NCBI GenBank assembly: GCA_020284085.1
Contig: JACEVL010000003.1
Location: forward strand, 1,244,692 to 1,308,691
DNA from: Aporrectodea caliginosa
Lineage: Eukaryota; Annelida; Clitellata; Crassiclitellata; Lumbricidae
Direction of reading: 5' to 3'
DNA: 64,000 bases
Part shown: positions 1 through 10,288 of the stretch, one piece after another
How the letters are laid out: each line of letters opens with the position of its first letter
Numbering within the stretch: position 1 is the stretch's first letter
Program-made: the position numbers and the translations under genes
The notes under the pieces: model-generated
The model's database searches: none
Seen by the model: only the letters and a program-made list of their open reading frames with translations
Told to the model about the DNA's origin: nothing

Positions 1-165
<165 letters not shown>

Positions 166-253
166 ATCATCATCACGACATCAACCCATACTTGTTACCC
201 AGACGTATTAATTGGAAGAAAAAAGTGATATTTGAACCAGTCTGAATGATGAC

Positions 254-254
254 C

Positions 255-328
<74 letters not shown>

Positions 329-360
329 AGTGATGATGATGATGGTGATGATGATGATGA
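254..360. repeat. (ATG)n trinucleotide microsatellite
   Basis: About 105 bp of ATG/GAT repeats with a few interruptions (ATAG, GGTG) near the right end. It is complementary to the CAT tract at 1-165, with about 90 bp between them. It lies just downstream of the minus-strand kinesin exon. Confidence 0.97.
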
Positions 361-422
361 TTATGAGTATGATGGCGGTGACCTGTTCTGTGCTCTAGTC
401 AGATGAAGATAATTAGGCCTAC

Positions 423-545
423 TGGCGATCATGAAGGTGGCGTTATTTCCTCCGAGGCAGTCCTTGAGGATCCACGTCAACAGCGAATCGCGAAATGGAA
501 CATAGATGCTCTTGCGTCGAGTTCCCCGTCTATCGACGCCATCCG
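423..545 (-). CDS. kinesin motor domain exon (kinesin-3-like), downstream of two
   Basis: Minus-strand exon of 123 nt encoding about 41 residues of a kinesin motor. It carries the family signature YVPFRDSLLTWILKDCLGGN (family form VPYRDSxLTxLLxDSLGGN) followed by an MIA strand. This is the microtubule-facing helix and strand just before the end of the motor. A TTCTTTTAG acceptor precedes it. The first two bases complete a codon begun by the exon at 1091-1188, so the joined reading runs VIKALADG. The downstream donor is GTAGGC, which is weak. Kinesins are ATP-driven microtubule motors; the 'LTW' variant is typical of kinesin-3 members, and subfamily assignment is inference. The reading has no stops. 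The rest of the gene should lie partly outside the window. Confidence 0.85.
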
Positions 546-1090
546 CTAAAAGAAGTGTCCAAATAATGGCAGAAAGTGAATGCACAAGTAACACAGTTAC
601 AATCAGAAGACATACAACAAAAAAGAAAAAACCGAAACATAAACTAATTTCACAAAATCGACGCACGCTGTTCAGTTCACTTAGAAGTTTTCTGGTTTTA
701 TTTGGGTAGAGTTTTTGCTCATTATTTTGCGAATACAATGACAATTACAATTACGTACTTATCAAGAGACCGAGTTAATTTTGAAGACACTATGTTAGTC
801 TGCGATGTAGCCAAGTTTTGTGTTGTGTTTTCAATACATAGGTTGATGGTTCAAACTCCAGCCAGGGCAGAATGAAGGTTGTCGAATTTTGGGGTGTAGT
901 ACCCCTTTCGAGCCTCTACTGAGACGGCTATTGTGTAACAACATTGAGAAAGTTCAACAAGCACGATAGCTCAGCGCCATCGATTGATGCCTGAACATTA
1001 GGTAGCTCTGATTAACATGATGCATTAGTAATAATAAAAATGATAACACGCACGGAGTTAGAGACTAAACCAAGGAGTTTAAAATAATAC
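546..1090 (-). other. intron of the kinesin-like gene
   Basis: It lies between donor GTATTA (minus strand, next to 1090) and acceptor TTTTAG (next to 546). The split codon across it gives alanine in frame, supporting a real 545-nt intron. A box-B-like stretch near 848-860 (GGTTCAAACTCC) hints at an old tRNA-SINE insert, but no box A is convincing. Confidence 0.7.
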
Positions 1091-1188
1091 CCAGAGCTTT
1101 GATGACATCATGGAAGGCCATGAGACAGCGATTCATGCGATCAGATTCTGATTTGTTCAGTCTGATGTTGCCTCCATGATCGGTAATC
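1091..1188 (-). CDS. kinesin motor domain exon, upstream of two
   Basis: Minus-strand exon of 98 nt after a TTTTGTTAG acceptor. It encodes about 32 residues ending RCLMAFHDVIKAL, matching the kinesin motif INxSLxALxxVIxAL that follows the switch II loop. The next residues come from the 423-545 exon. Phase is 1 at the end and the joined frame is open. An upstream exon with the DLAGSE loop would be expected at higher coordinates on this strand; I do not see it, and the TATG array begins at about 1560. The sequence LNKSESDRMNR is divergent from typical kinesins. Confidence 0.8.
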
Positions 1189-1322
1189 CTAACAAAATAC
1201 ACAAACTAAAATGAGGTCTTCTTTGATGGAAGCTAATAAGTAGACTTCCATTATTTCCGTGAAATTATAAAACTTCCATAAACTAAATAAAAGTAATCCC
1301 AATTCGATATTTCATAATGCAG

Positions 1323-1435
1323 TTTCCCAACATGTGCACGATACCATCATGTATGTAGACCAACCATCTTACTTCCAACTAGTTGCACAGGAAGCCCTGA
1401 TAGCAACAAAGTCACTTATAGATACATTATGGCTG
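1323..1435 (+). CDS. possible isolated exon, unknown protein
   Basis: An open 113-nt stretch sits between a possible acceptor (TTCATAATGCAG) and a good donor (CTGGTAAGA). The in-frame translation includes QHVHDTIMYVDQPSYFQLV and then a helix-like AQEALIATKSLIDTL. Composition looks protein-like, but I do not recognise the family and no partner exon is visible. It is on the strand opposite to the kinesin exons. Chance is not excluded. Confidence 0.3.
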
Positions 1436-1488
1436 GTAAGATCAAGAGGCACGGAAAGGACTGGCCACAAAACCCTGATATGCCGTGG

Positions 1489-1556
1489 TTAACCCTATGA
1501 CGCACACCTTCCCGGCCAACACATTTAGCACACCTGGGGTCTAATAGACCCCGCCG
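1489..1556. mobile_element. piggyBac-type left end remnant
   Basis: TTAA at 1489-1492 is followed by CCCTATGACGC, the TTAA-CCC pattern of piggyBac ends. At 1523-1541 is a 19-bp arm that is repeated inverted at 2982-3000. A near-perfect palindrome (GGGGTCT/AGACCCC) lies at 1536-1552, and a matching one at 2971-2987. The right terminus with TTAA is missing: the copy stops at 3000 where the Env fragment begins. The class call is inference. Confidence 0.5.
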
Positions 1557-2932
1557 ATAACACGGGTATAATAGTATGTACATATGTATGAATCTGTGTA
1601 TATATGCACGTATGTATGTATGTATGTATATATGTATCTATGTATATGTGCATATATGTATGTATGTATATGTATGTTTGTATGTATGTATGTATGCATG
1701 TATGTATCTATGTATATATGCATGCATGTATGTATGTATGTATGTATGTATGTATGTATGTATGTATGTATGTATGTATGTATGTATGTATGTATGTATG
1801 TATGTATGTATGTATGTATGTATGTATGTATGTACTTATGTATGCAGGGATGGATCTATGTATGGATGTATATATGTACGCATGCATTCATGCATGTATT
1901 TGTATGTATGTGTATGTGTGCATGCCTGCATGCATATACATGCATATATGTATGGATGTATATTTTTATGTATATATATGCATGTAGGCTATGTATGTAT
2001 GTATGTATGTATGTATGTATGTATGTATGCATGCAGGCATGTATGGAAGGATGGATATTATATGTATATGTGTATGCATGTTTGTACTTGTATATATTTG
2101 TGCATGCATATATGTATGGATGTATATTTGTATGTATACACATGCGTAAGGAGGTATGTATGCATGTATGTATGTATGTATGTATGTATGCATGCATGTA
2201 TGTATAGATGAATGGATATAATTATGTATGTGTGTATGCTTGAATGTACTTGTATGTATGTGCTAATGTATATACGTATGGATGAATATCTGTATATATA
2301 TATATGTGTTTGGATGTATGTATGTATGCATGTAAGCATGCATGCATGTGTGGATATGTATGCATGTATTCACTTGTATGTATGTGTGTGTAGTACTGTG
2401 CACATGCATGTTTGCATGTACATGTATATATGTATGGATGTATATTGGCATGTGTATATGATATATATGTGTGTGTATGCATGTGTGTATGCATGTATGG
2501 ATGAATGTATGTATGTATATATGTCTAAATGTATGTGTGTATGTATGTACGTATGTGTATGTATTTGTATGTGTGCATAATGCATATGCATTTATACATG
2601 TACATATGTATGCATATATATATATATGCGCATATGTATGTGTGTATGCATGCATGTCTGGATATAATTATGTATCTATGTATGTATGTATTTATGCATG
2701 TATATATTTGTATGTGTGTATATGAATGTATGCATGTACATGTATGTATGTATGGATGTATTTTTGTATGTATATATGTGTGTATAAATGTATGTATGTA
2801 TGTATGTATGTATGTATGTATGTATGTATGTATGTATGTATGTATGTATGTATGTATGTATGTATGTATGTGTGTATGTATGTATGTATGTATGTATGTA
2901 TGTATGTATTTGTGTATGTAACGCAGCCTGGA
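1557..2932. repeat. (TATG)n tetranucleotide array, about 1.4 kb
   Basis: Long array dominated by TATG/TGTA units with purer blocks at 1725-1830, 1990-2030 and 2790-2910 and decayed blocks between. Apparent reading frames of Met/Tyr/Val/Cys or Ile/His/Thr repeats are artefacts. It lies between the inverted arms at 1523-1541 and 2982-3000, so the array probably grew inside a transposon. Confidence 0.96.
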
Positions 2933-3001
2933 ATATGTCATAGTCGATGGGAATATCAATGTTAAAGCCTGGGGTCTGCTGGACCCCAGGTGTGCTAAAT
3001 A

Positions 3002-3290
3002 TGCAACAATCTAACCCATCATGTTTGTTTGCCATATTTCACGATTACGGCACTCAAATTAAGAATCTTTGCCAGTTCCAGGTTGTATCATCAGTCGATA
3101 TCAAAACAGAGATCTATGTATTGGATTATCCCCAGATATTGATAAGAAACGCAGCATCCATCAAAGTAAACTGCCCTTATCATATACAGTACCCGAAGCA
3201 ATGCACCTACTGTTTCTATCAAGTTCCATGTGCTTGTTCAGTTCAAACCAATGGAGCCTACCTTCCACCTCGAATATCTCAATGCAAATT
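3002..3290 (+). pseudogene. Env/F-like glycoprotein fragment (recent duplicate)
   Basis: This 285-bp stretch is almost identical to the middle of the Env-like gene at 24858-25137, with only a handful of substitutions. It carries the conserved block LDYPQILIRNA, a CPYH..YPKQC cluster, the PCACSVQT motif and YLPPRISQC, which together form a Cys-rich ectodomain region. It has no start, fusion-peptide region or membrane anchor. It abuts the inverted-repeat arm at 3000 on the left and a C-tail repeat on the right. The low divergence implies a recent copying event. Confidence 0.85.
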
Positions 3291-3324
3291 TGAGTGGATG
3301 TTTTTAAGGGCTGCTGTCCTAGAC

Positions 3325-3600
3325 TCCTAGTGATGCATCATACAGGCTTTTGAGTACGGGTCGGGTACGGGTAACGTTCCTGTGTTGCGGGTACGGTCAA
3401 CAACAAATTCCATGACTCCATAAGCTGGAACTGTTCCTGGGACGTGGTAAGTTATCAAGAGTGTGTAATCGTGCAATAGAGATCTGTATAACAATTGGAC
3501 AATGCCAAAGTAATGCGAAGTTGAATCATCTTCAACTTCCCCAGTTCGAGGCAGTAGACATGAGAGCTTTGCGTCATAGACACCCTGAGTAAACGAGTAG
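3325..3600 (+). repeat. C-tail dispersed cassette (copy 1)
   Basis: Dispersed sequence beginning with a GAGTACGGGTCGGGTACGGG stretch. It continues into the segment that elsewhere encodes the Cys-rich end of module C (ICVTIGQCQSN then NHLQL). Related copies lie at 11100-11280, 12240-12400, 33060-33175 and 39140-39400, and head-only copies near 32640 and 37510. This copy is frameshifted. Confidence 0.6.
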
Positions 3601-3895
3601 CCTATTGATTGATGATCGATTGATTTTTACATGTGTGTCTGAAAAATGAAAACACTGAACAGACGGTAAACGAAAATCGAACCACATTCAAAAACTGCGA
3701 TGCCAACATCACTTTGAAAAAAGTCAACCAAATCACAAAGAAAGCGAAACATAATGAGATATGGAAAATATTTAAGAATGAGGCACAGACCGGATCAGCC
3801 CATTGGGTACCTAGTGAGATATGGAATATATTTAAGAGTAAGGATATAGAGATTATTGGAGGAATAACTTGTTCAGAAATATATAATAGTTAGTC
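3601..3895 (+). pseudogene. non-LTR retrotransposon ORF2 fragment (CR1/L2-like)
   Basis: After an ATTGATTGATGATTGATT-type tail there is a short reading with KKVNQITKKAKH. Better copies at 38300-38480 continue NLPSSLSADDINNYF. That pattern matches the region just upstream of the reverse transcriptase in CR1/L2-like LINEs (WKxINxLTxKxKxxxLPxxL, then a helix). It is truncated, with no catalytic motifs here. Confidence 0.5.
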
Positions 3896-4385
3896 TGTTC
3901 CGTTGTCTGAGTCGCTCAGATCCCGTACATGTCTATCGAAGCCCAGACAAGCACAGAATGCCGCTTTTCCTGCGCTCCCGTCTTATAACTCAAAGCCCCT
4001 CCTAGAAGCCTCCAAATTCCATTCGGCTGTTCATATACTGTCGGCCCCGTCGGCTCGCCTCCCTGCAGTCTGTGGCCAAGTATCTACCTACCTAACTATT
4101 ATTGCCACCTACTTCATTCTGGACATAGCATTCCCTCCTACTTTGACGAAACAATATAACCAATCATTCTTCCACCAATGATAATTATAGGGCATCCTAG
4201 GTAACGGGACTCGTCCCTTGTAGGGTTTCCTGCTGTGAGATCAACTGGACAATTTTGAAGTTTGATCTTAACCTATATTTACAAGACACTATATTATTGT
4301 TCACTTTTCTATGTGTAATCGTTACTGCATGTCACGTCACTGTTGTTATCTCATAATAAACTCATTTTGATTTGATTTGGTTTAG
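3896..4385 (+). repeat. probable LINE 3' end
   Basis: No intact coding. The stretch ends with AATAAACTCATTTTGATTTGATTTGG, that is, a polyadenylation signal followed by a short TGATT tandem tail, which is typical of CR1/L2-like LINE 3' ends. The part before it is open on the plus strand for about 90 codons, but the product is not recognised. Confidence 0.4.
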
Positions 4386-5194
4386 AGTAATTATTATGGA
4401 TAAATTCATAGAGTATGAAGCTGAAGATTGTTCTAGTAAATATATCAGTGAAATTTTCCTTCCCTAGTATAATATTGTATTGCATATTTCGCTAATTACT
4501 ACCACTGAAGTAAATGTCACGGTTCCGAGAAGTGTTGGATTCAGGATAGGATTTGTCAAAAAGCAGTGTTTTCAGTTTTGAGTGAAAGACCTGTGGAGAG
4601 ATAGCGAGAGGTGGAGTTTTGGTGACTTCGTAGGATGGGTCACGTGTGAGTTTTATGTTAATTACAGCTTCAGAATCATTTCAAGTCATTGTCTAGTAAT
4701 ACTCAAATATTCTGTGACATTTTCTTAAATGAAGTAAATTATTCCACATATATATCTCTTCATTGATCTGGTGCTTTAGTTATTAAAAGCCATTTCTAGA
4801 GCTTTATTTGTTGCTGAATTAAGCTTCAATCGGGCGCCGATTTTAGGCTGCATTGCCACCCCATAATGTGATGTAAAACTGATCACGGACGAAGAGAGCT
4901 ATGAAACAAAATACTGTATCTTATATGCAGTTTAGAATTTTAATCGATGCAGTTTAGTGCTGCAAAGGTGGAGATAAGTTACGTAGGGTTATGGCTTATG
5001 GGAACTGCGAACTTTGTCATTAAATTAATTGTCCGGTGCACAGAAAGCATGGTCAGTTTTACATGACCTCACATAAAAAAACCCGGCTTGCTGTAGGAAG
5101 AATACAAAAAGGTCTTTGTTTTGGGCCATCAAAGAAAATTATATGCCATCATTGTTGTAAATATCTGCATGTATTTCTTTCTTTATTGTTTTAG
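4386..5194. other. no gene seen
   Basis: AT-rich single-copy-looking sequence. No convincing exon, RNA gene or repeat was found. It ends in the polypyrimidine tract (TTTCTTTCTTTATTGTTTTAG) that forms the acceptor of the next exon, so at least its right part is probably an intron. Confidence 0.5.
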
Positions 5195-5721
5195 GTTATA
5201 ATCTGTGTGTGGTGTCTGCCACTCATCTACTGGTGCTTCTGTTTTCAATTTTGACATCATACTGTCCAGCCTCAGCTTCTGGCCTGTCATTTTCTGACGA
5301 TGTTCAATCCTCTCAAGCAGTAACATTGGTTCAACCAAGTGTATCATCCTTGCCAAAGACTAAATTGATGCCAAGAGTCGTGCTGAGGCATCGATATAAT
5401 CCGCAAACAGAAAGAAACCTACGTAAAAATCTCAGAAATAAAGAAAAGATGATAAAAGAGCTGAGATTGGCACTGAAAGAAAACAAAGCAACATTAAGGG
5501 GAGAGAATTCCAAAGTACGAGCATATCATGAGAGTCCATATTGTTTTCCATTTAATTCAAGAAAGAAAAACTTTAAAAGGTTTAATACTAATTCATCGAT
5601 CAATGCAATCAGAATGAAGGTGAAACATCTGGAAAGAGAAGTCAAATATGTGCAAAGGTGGTACATGGTATGTATAATAATTGTGTTGACCATTGACTTG
5701 TGTTGTGTAATTGTTTTTTAG
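5195..5721 (+). CDS. terminal exon, coiled-coil protein with C-terminal membrane segment
   Basis: A strong acceptor ends at 5194, and an open frame of about 174 codons runs from 5197 to a TAG-free end at TAG/TAA 5719-5721. No ATG opens it, so it is an internal or last exon. Near the start is a hydrophobic stretch ([14 protein letters not shown]). A basic, heptad-like region follows ([20 protein letters not shown]), then a second helix ([16 protein letters not shown]). It ends in a predicted TM anchor ([18 protein letters not shown]). The coil resembles those seen C-terminal to THAP domains, but no THAP domain is visible, so the function is unknown. Reading and codon use look genuine. Confidence 0.6.
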
Positions 5722-5756
5722 GCGTTTTGTTACCAGTAGTAGGGAATAGAGCCCTG

Positions 5757-5866
5757 CGCCGGCCGCGCCGCGCCGTCGCCGCCGACTTTTCTTGCGCGCC
5801 GCCGCCGCCGATTTTTGTGGATCGGCGCGCCGCCGCCGCCGATAATTCCTCGGCGCGCCGCCGATG
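5757..5866. repeat. GC-rich GCC/GCG imperfect tandem
   Basis: About 110 bp of CGCCGCCGCCGAT-type repeats, about three imperfect units of about 36 bp separated by TTTTTGTGGAT or AATTCCT. It is far more GC-rich than its flanks. Restriction-like GGCGCGCC palindromes recur in it. Confidence 0.85.
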
Positions 5867-5954
5867 ACACGCTGATGTGTTTAATTGTTTTGTTACATAT
5901 TTCATGTTTTGCCTGATTTCTTGATAAATTGTGACTTCAGTGGGTAAAACAAAA

Positions 5955-6185
5955 TTAGACACAGACAGACAGACACAAAGAGACAGACACAAAGAGACAG
6001 ACACAGACAGACAGACAGACAGACAGACAGAGACAGATAGACAGACAGACAGAGACAGACAGACACAAAAAGACAGACACAGACAGACAGACAGAGGCAG
6101 ATAGACAGACACACAGAGATAGACAGACATACAGAGAGACAGAGACAGACAGACAGACACAGGCACAGACAGGCAGACAACAGAC
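5955..6185. repeat. (ACAG)n microsatellite
   Basis: About 230 bp of ACAGACAG with ACACAAAG and GATAG variants. The long minus-strand Val/Cys/Leu/Ser reading across it is a low-complexity artefact. Confidence 0.95.
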
Positions 6186-6187
6186 AT

Positions 6188-6520
6188 ATGGTAGGATGGA
6201 TGGATGGATGGATGGATGGATGGATGGATGGATGGATTGATGGATGGATGGATGAATGGATGGGTGGGTGAGTGGGTGGGTGGATGGGTCGGTGGGTGGA
6301 TGGGTGGATGGATGGATGGATAGATGGATGGATGGATGGATGGATGGATGGATGGGTGGGTGGGTGGGTGGGTGCGTGGGTGGGTGGGTGGGTGGGTGGA
6401 TGGATGGATGGATGGGTGCGTGGGTGGGTGGGTGGATGGATGGATGGATGGATGGATGGATGGATGGATGGATGGATGGATGGATGGATGGATGGATGGA
6501 TGGATGGATGGATGGATGAA
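6188..6520. repeat. (GGAT)n/(GGGT)n microsatellite
   Basis: About 330 bp of ATGG units with GTGG-rich interior blocks. The purest tract is at 6430-6517. Adjacent to the ACAG array, it forms a compound satellite. Confidence 0.96.
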
Positions 6521-6576
6521 TCTTTAAACATGCACCCGAAGACCTATGTGTGATAGAAGCCTACTAGCATTTTGGG

Positions 6577-6815
6577 GGGCCCGATAGCGCATTGGATAAC
6601 AACTAGTGTAGAGAGCGAGAGGTACCAAGTTCGAGCCCCGTAGGGCGGATATGCTTTGTAGGCTGCTATTAGCGCCATGTATTGCAGGCTGTCTGCTCTG
6701 TTAGTAGTTAACTAGGCTAGTTAAGATGGATTCAATTGCATGACATGTAAATGTACTGCGCAGTGCGTTTGTCAGGCGCTTAATTAAAGAAAAGATATTA
6801 TTATTGTTATTTATA
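6577..6815 (+). mobile_element. tRNA-derived SINE
   Basis: The head resembles a tRNA gene with an A box (TAGCGCATTGG, 6585-6595) and a B box (AGTTCGAGCCC, 6628-6638) spaced 32 nt apart, as in RNA polymerase III internal promoters. An unrelated body follows. The 3' end is AT-rich (TTATTATTGTTATT) near 6798-6812, like a SINE tail. It lacks a plausible complete cloverleaf, so a functional tRNA is not called. Confidence 0.65.
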
Positions 6816-6944
6816 AGCTGCGCCACGCAGCCTATAGCTACACTCTAAACCCGAACCTTATCAGATGGTAACCTTAAGCTTACTTGGGCTTGTCCGCCAG
6901 GCAGATACCTTTTGGCCACCTTTATAGTATCCTGCATAGGTTAC

Positions 6945-7078
6945 TATGAAAGTAAGCTGTCTAGGTTACCACATGGTAAGCTCTTGATACTTTGAAAGTA
7001 AGCTGTCTAGGTTACCACATGGTAAGCTCTTGATACTTTGAAAGTAAGCTGTCTAGGTTACCACATGGCAATCTCTTC
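6945..7078. repeat. 46-bp tandem repeat, three copies
   Basis: Three consecutive copies of a unit beginning ATGAAAGTAAGCTGTCTAGG and including TTACCACATGGTAAGC. The last copy diverges at the end (GCAATCTC). Each unit contains GGTAAGC, a splice-donor-like word. Confidence 0.9.
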
Positions 7079-8170
7079 ATATACATATATATGTTTGTGT
7101 GTGTATATATGTATATATATATATTTATATGTATTCATGTATGTATGCATGTATTTATGTATTTATGCATATTTAAATACATAAATATATACATATTTAT
7201 AGCTAGATACATATATGTATGTATATACATGCATATAGATACATAATGTGTATATATATACATGCACAAACATAATTCATGTATATACATACATATATGT
7301 ATACTTACACATACCTATAGGCCTACATACATATATACATATATATGTACATATACATATATAAATATACATATATATATACATACATAAGTACATATAT
7401 ACGTAAATACATATATATACATGTACATAAACACATACATCTATATACATGTATAGTATACACATAAATATATACATTTAGATACATACATTTATGTATA
7501 TACATACATATATATATATATTCACATCTGCGCACATAATTATATATATCATATATATATACTTATATTCATATATATATGACATATGTACATGTATATA
7601 GATATAAGTACATATGTATACAAACATGCTTATATATACATATAATGTACATATACATAATTATATATATATGTACATATACATATATGTTTTTAGCATG
7701 ACACTTTCGGACTATCGAACCTTCGGATTATCGAACCTTCGGACTATCGAACTTTCGGACTATCGACATGTTCCCGTGTGAATATGTATATATATGTATA
7801 TACATATATGTAAGTATCTATATTTATATATGTATGTATGTATATGTATATAGATGTATGTGTATATGTACATGTATATGTATATACGTATATATATATA
7901 TGTACTTATGTAAATACATATGTGTGTGCATGTATACATGTTTGTGTACATATAGATGTATTTGTGTCTATATGTATGTATAGTTATGTGTAAGCACACA
8001 TATATATATAATGTATTATGTATATACTTGTATGTTTGTAGTTATACATATGTACAATTGTACATACATAAATATATATATACTGACATGTAAGTATATG
8101 TATATTCATGTATATATACAGGTATGTAGGTATTTAAACACATATTCATGCATAAATAATTATTTACTTA
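7079..8170. repeat. TATA/TACA-rich degenerate microsatellite block
   Basis: About 1.1 kb of degenerate ATATAC/TATG repeats, broken only by the 16-bp tandem at 7706-7767. Apparent Tyr/Ile/Met/Cys-rich reading frames on both strands are artefacts of base composition. Confidence 0.93.
7706..7767. repeat. 16-bp tandem repeat, four copies
   Basis: Four head-to-tail copies of TTCGGACTATCGAACC with one or two changes per copy. They are embedded in the TATA-rich block. The unit is GC-balanced, unlike its flanks. Confidence 0.92.
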
Positions 8171-8224
8171 CACATACCTATCCTCCATCCCACTCTGTCC
8201 TCCGCATTCCCCTCGGCCTCCTCC

Positions 8225-8540
8225 CATGTCTCGTATCGTATCTAAAGATTTATATAGCGCCTCTCTCAGAATAACTATTCAGAGGCGCTCTCAGCACGAA
8301 ACCCCGGGGGGAAAGAAACGTCTTTAAGAAACGAGAGACCATAGAAGAAAAACCAGTCATTAGTTTAGCCCTTAGTGAGGGGAAGGTCATTCCAAGTAGG
8401 GGGACCAACCACAGCAAATGCCCGGCGTTGAGCCAAAGCAGTCCTAGTCCTAGGAACAAAAAGATCAACCAATCAGCGGATCGCAAGAAACGAGATGAAG
8501 TCGGCTTTCGCATATAGTCAGAAAGATCCTTTGGGCACTA
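8225..8540. repeat. dispersed repeat with TTTATATAGCGCC head
   Basis: It contains TTTATATAGCGCCTCTCTCAG and a nearby CAGAGGCGCT inverted partner. A related head (TTTATATAGTGCCTCGGGCAG) occurs at 49240-49270. The minus strand is open for 87 codons and hydrophobic, but this reads as repeat-derived. Class not determined. Confidence 0.5.
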
Positions 8541-9229
8541 CTCAGCTGCATGTATGGTTTACATGCAGAATTATCTTAAGTGAATTATTGCAAAAGAATT
8601 TTGAATTTGTTATAGATTTTTAGACATCTGCAGCTGCCTGTTGTTAATGGAGAAAGCATGAAATTTTTCTGCCTACTCAATGAGGTAAGAATAGCACTAT
8701 AGACAATAGAGGCCATGTGTTTTCAAGTTGGCGTGCGATCACTTTGTCTGTTTGGGAAATGATTTTTCAACATCAGTGATGCAATAACACATGTATCATC
8801 CTTGCATCTTCATTGCAAATGATTATCATATTTTGGTATTCTCGTATGCAAATGACTGAAGCTTGCTGAATGATGCAAACATTGATGTAAAGAGGGGACT
8901 GTTTTATTATGACTTATCAAAAGCATGCCAGGCGACCATCATTTGTGTAGAGGTTAACTCCTTGGTTAGTCTTTTTTGGCTCACTACAGCTACATCTTTT
9001 AATCCTTTTTAAGTAATATGGCTGTCTTTAGGTGTGAAGGTTAATGGTGTAACAGTTATCAATTTTTCCACATCAGATTTTTATAGAGTAGAAATTTACA
9101 TTTCTTATATTTTCTGACTTGTTCAACTCATGTAATGGTATGAACAGTATTAAGTCATAATTTTATGTTAAGCACAATATTGTGGATCTTTGAAGAACTC
9201 TGTTGAATTTAACTTTACGTTGTTTTTAG
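8541..9229. other. no gene seen; probable intron
   Basis: AT-rich, no open frames of note. It ends with the pyrimidine tract and AG (TTGTTTTTAG) that precede the exon at 9230. Confidence 0.45.
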
Positions 9230-9406
9230 GATCTCCGTCATCAAATTATCTGGTGATTCATCTCCGAAAAATGATGGAGGCCAACCCGTTGATGGTGTCA
9301 AGCATCGGTGTGAGAGCCGATGGCAAAGAGGTGGTTTCTCGGATTGTGGACCTTCCACAGGCTGTCTGCTGTCTGATTGAAGAGAATTCTGTTAATCTGT
9401 TTTTTG
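9230..9406 (+). CDS. exon, unknown protein (D-type cassette, intact copy)
   Basis: A 177-nt exon bounded by TTGTTTTTAG and G|GTATGT, with phase 1 at both ends and no stop. The peptide includes NYLVIHLRKMMEANP, GVRADGKEV and CCLIEENSVNLFFG. I do not recognise the family. The last 20 nt and the following intron (GAATTCT..., GGTATGT, CTATTCCCCAG) are homologous to the D cassettes at 14.8, 16.4, 16.9, 43.5, 45.6 and 50.2 kb, so this looks like the least damaged copy of D. It is followed 210 bp later by module B. Confidence 0.55.
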
Positions 9407-9615
9407 GTATGTACGATTAATAATATATGAAATTAACTATGAGAATGTCTATTCAATTGTAATATAGCTATTCCCCAGACTTCTTATTTGATGAGAACGG
9501 GGTACTTGATTTAGGTACCAAAGTTTTTTAATTACTCCCTTTTTAGAGGTTATTAATTTAACTCAATACGCGTTTTATTCTCATTTGTTTTATCTATCGT
9601 TTTCTTCCTATTCTC

Positions 9616-9921
9616 ATGTCGTTCCCCGATTTATTTGCTTCAGAGGCTCATGATAGGCCTCCCATCATTGTAACACCTGACGAACTCGAAGACCTCGAAC
9701 TATGGTATCTTCAGCATTACCCGATTGTCCACATCAGAGGAGGAATCTGCCATTGTATTGACGATAGAATCACCGAGATCGTCAGTTGGTGAGAAGGCTG
9801 TCCTCCTTTGAACCACCCGGATGAGGATTTGCCCATTCCATGGAATCCCATTGATCCAAACGCCATCGAAGATAATTGGGATCTAATTTATGAACCTGCA
9901 CGTGTTCCTGTTCTGAGCTGA
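9616..9921 (+). pseudogene. His/Cys module B (copy 1), one stop
   Basis: ATG-initiated frame of about 101 residues (MSFPDLFASEAH). The core has LWYLQHYPIVHIRGGICHC, then DDRITEIVSW. A TGA at 9790-9792 interrupts it; the other B copies have an Arg codon there, so this looks like a CGA-to-TGA change. The frame is open afterwards through PIPWNPIDPNAIEDNWDL. The H-x4-H-x4-C-H-C spacing suggests a metal site, which is inference. Better-preserved tails elsewhere end in a hydrophobic stretch (LLFCVFGW). Family not recognised. Confidence 0.6.
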
Positions 9922-10086
9922 CTGTCAATCCTACTCTTTTGTCCTTTTGGTTGGTTCGATATATAGAGTCCGTCCGTTATCACTCTTTTGATTCTCCATT
10001 AAGAGTAACTCTTTCATTATTCGGTATTCATTACTTAGCTCAGGGAACATATTCAGTCTGTTCTACGAAGTCTAAGGCTCTCCCAG

Positions 10087-10288
10087 GTGAGTAAGAAATA
10101 AATTGTTTTTAAACGGTTGTCGTCAACGGCAATTTTTTAAATTTTTAAATGCTTCTGGCGTCTAGGCTTAGGTAATAGCATTTATTGGCAGACCTTTTAT
10201 GGTTTTTCCTGCAGTTTAGCGTCTAACGCTTAGGCCTAAGCATCGGATTTAATTGGATTGCAAGACGGTTTTTATTCTATCTTTACAG
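10087..10288 (+). other. conserved intron between B and SP cassettes
   Basis: Donor CCCAG|GTGAGTA and acceptor TATCTTTACAG. The same donor-acceptor pair occurs at 18280-18415 and 47930-48063 with different lengths (136 and 134 bp). Repeated retention of both sites at three loci supports real splicing in the ancestor. Confidence 0.6.

Noticed and set aside
1576..2965. Long Met/Tyr/Val/Cys and Ile/His/Thr reading frames on both strands
   Set aside because: Pure consequence of TATG repeats; all frames open because no stop codon fits the repeat.
5195..5721. THAP-family protein
   Set aside because: Only the coiled-coil part resembles THAP proteins; no C2CH zinc finger is visible, so the name is not supported.
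5642..6531. Large minus-strand frames rich in Val/Cys/Leu/Ser and Ile/His/Pro/Ser
   Set aside because: Translations of the ACAG and GGAT microsatellites; no splice sites or conserved motif.
6577..6660. Functional tRNA gene
   Set aside because: A and B boxes are present, but acceptor and anticodon stems do not pair and a SINE-like body and tail follow.
8250..8513. Minus-strand 87-residue hydrophobic ORF
   Set aside because: Lies wholly in a dispersed repeat whose head recurs at 49.2 kb; no homology or splice context.
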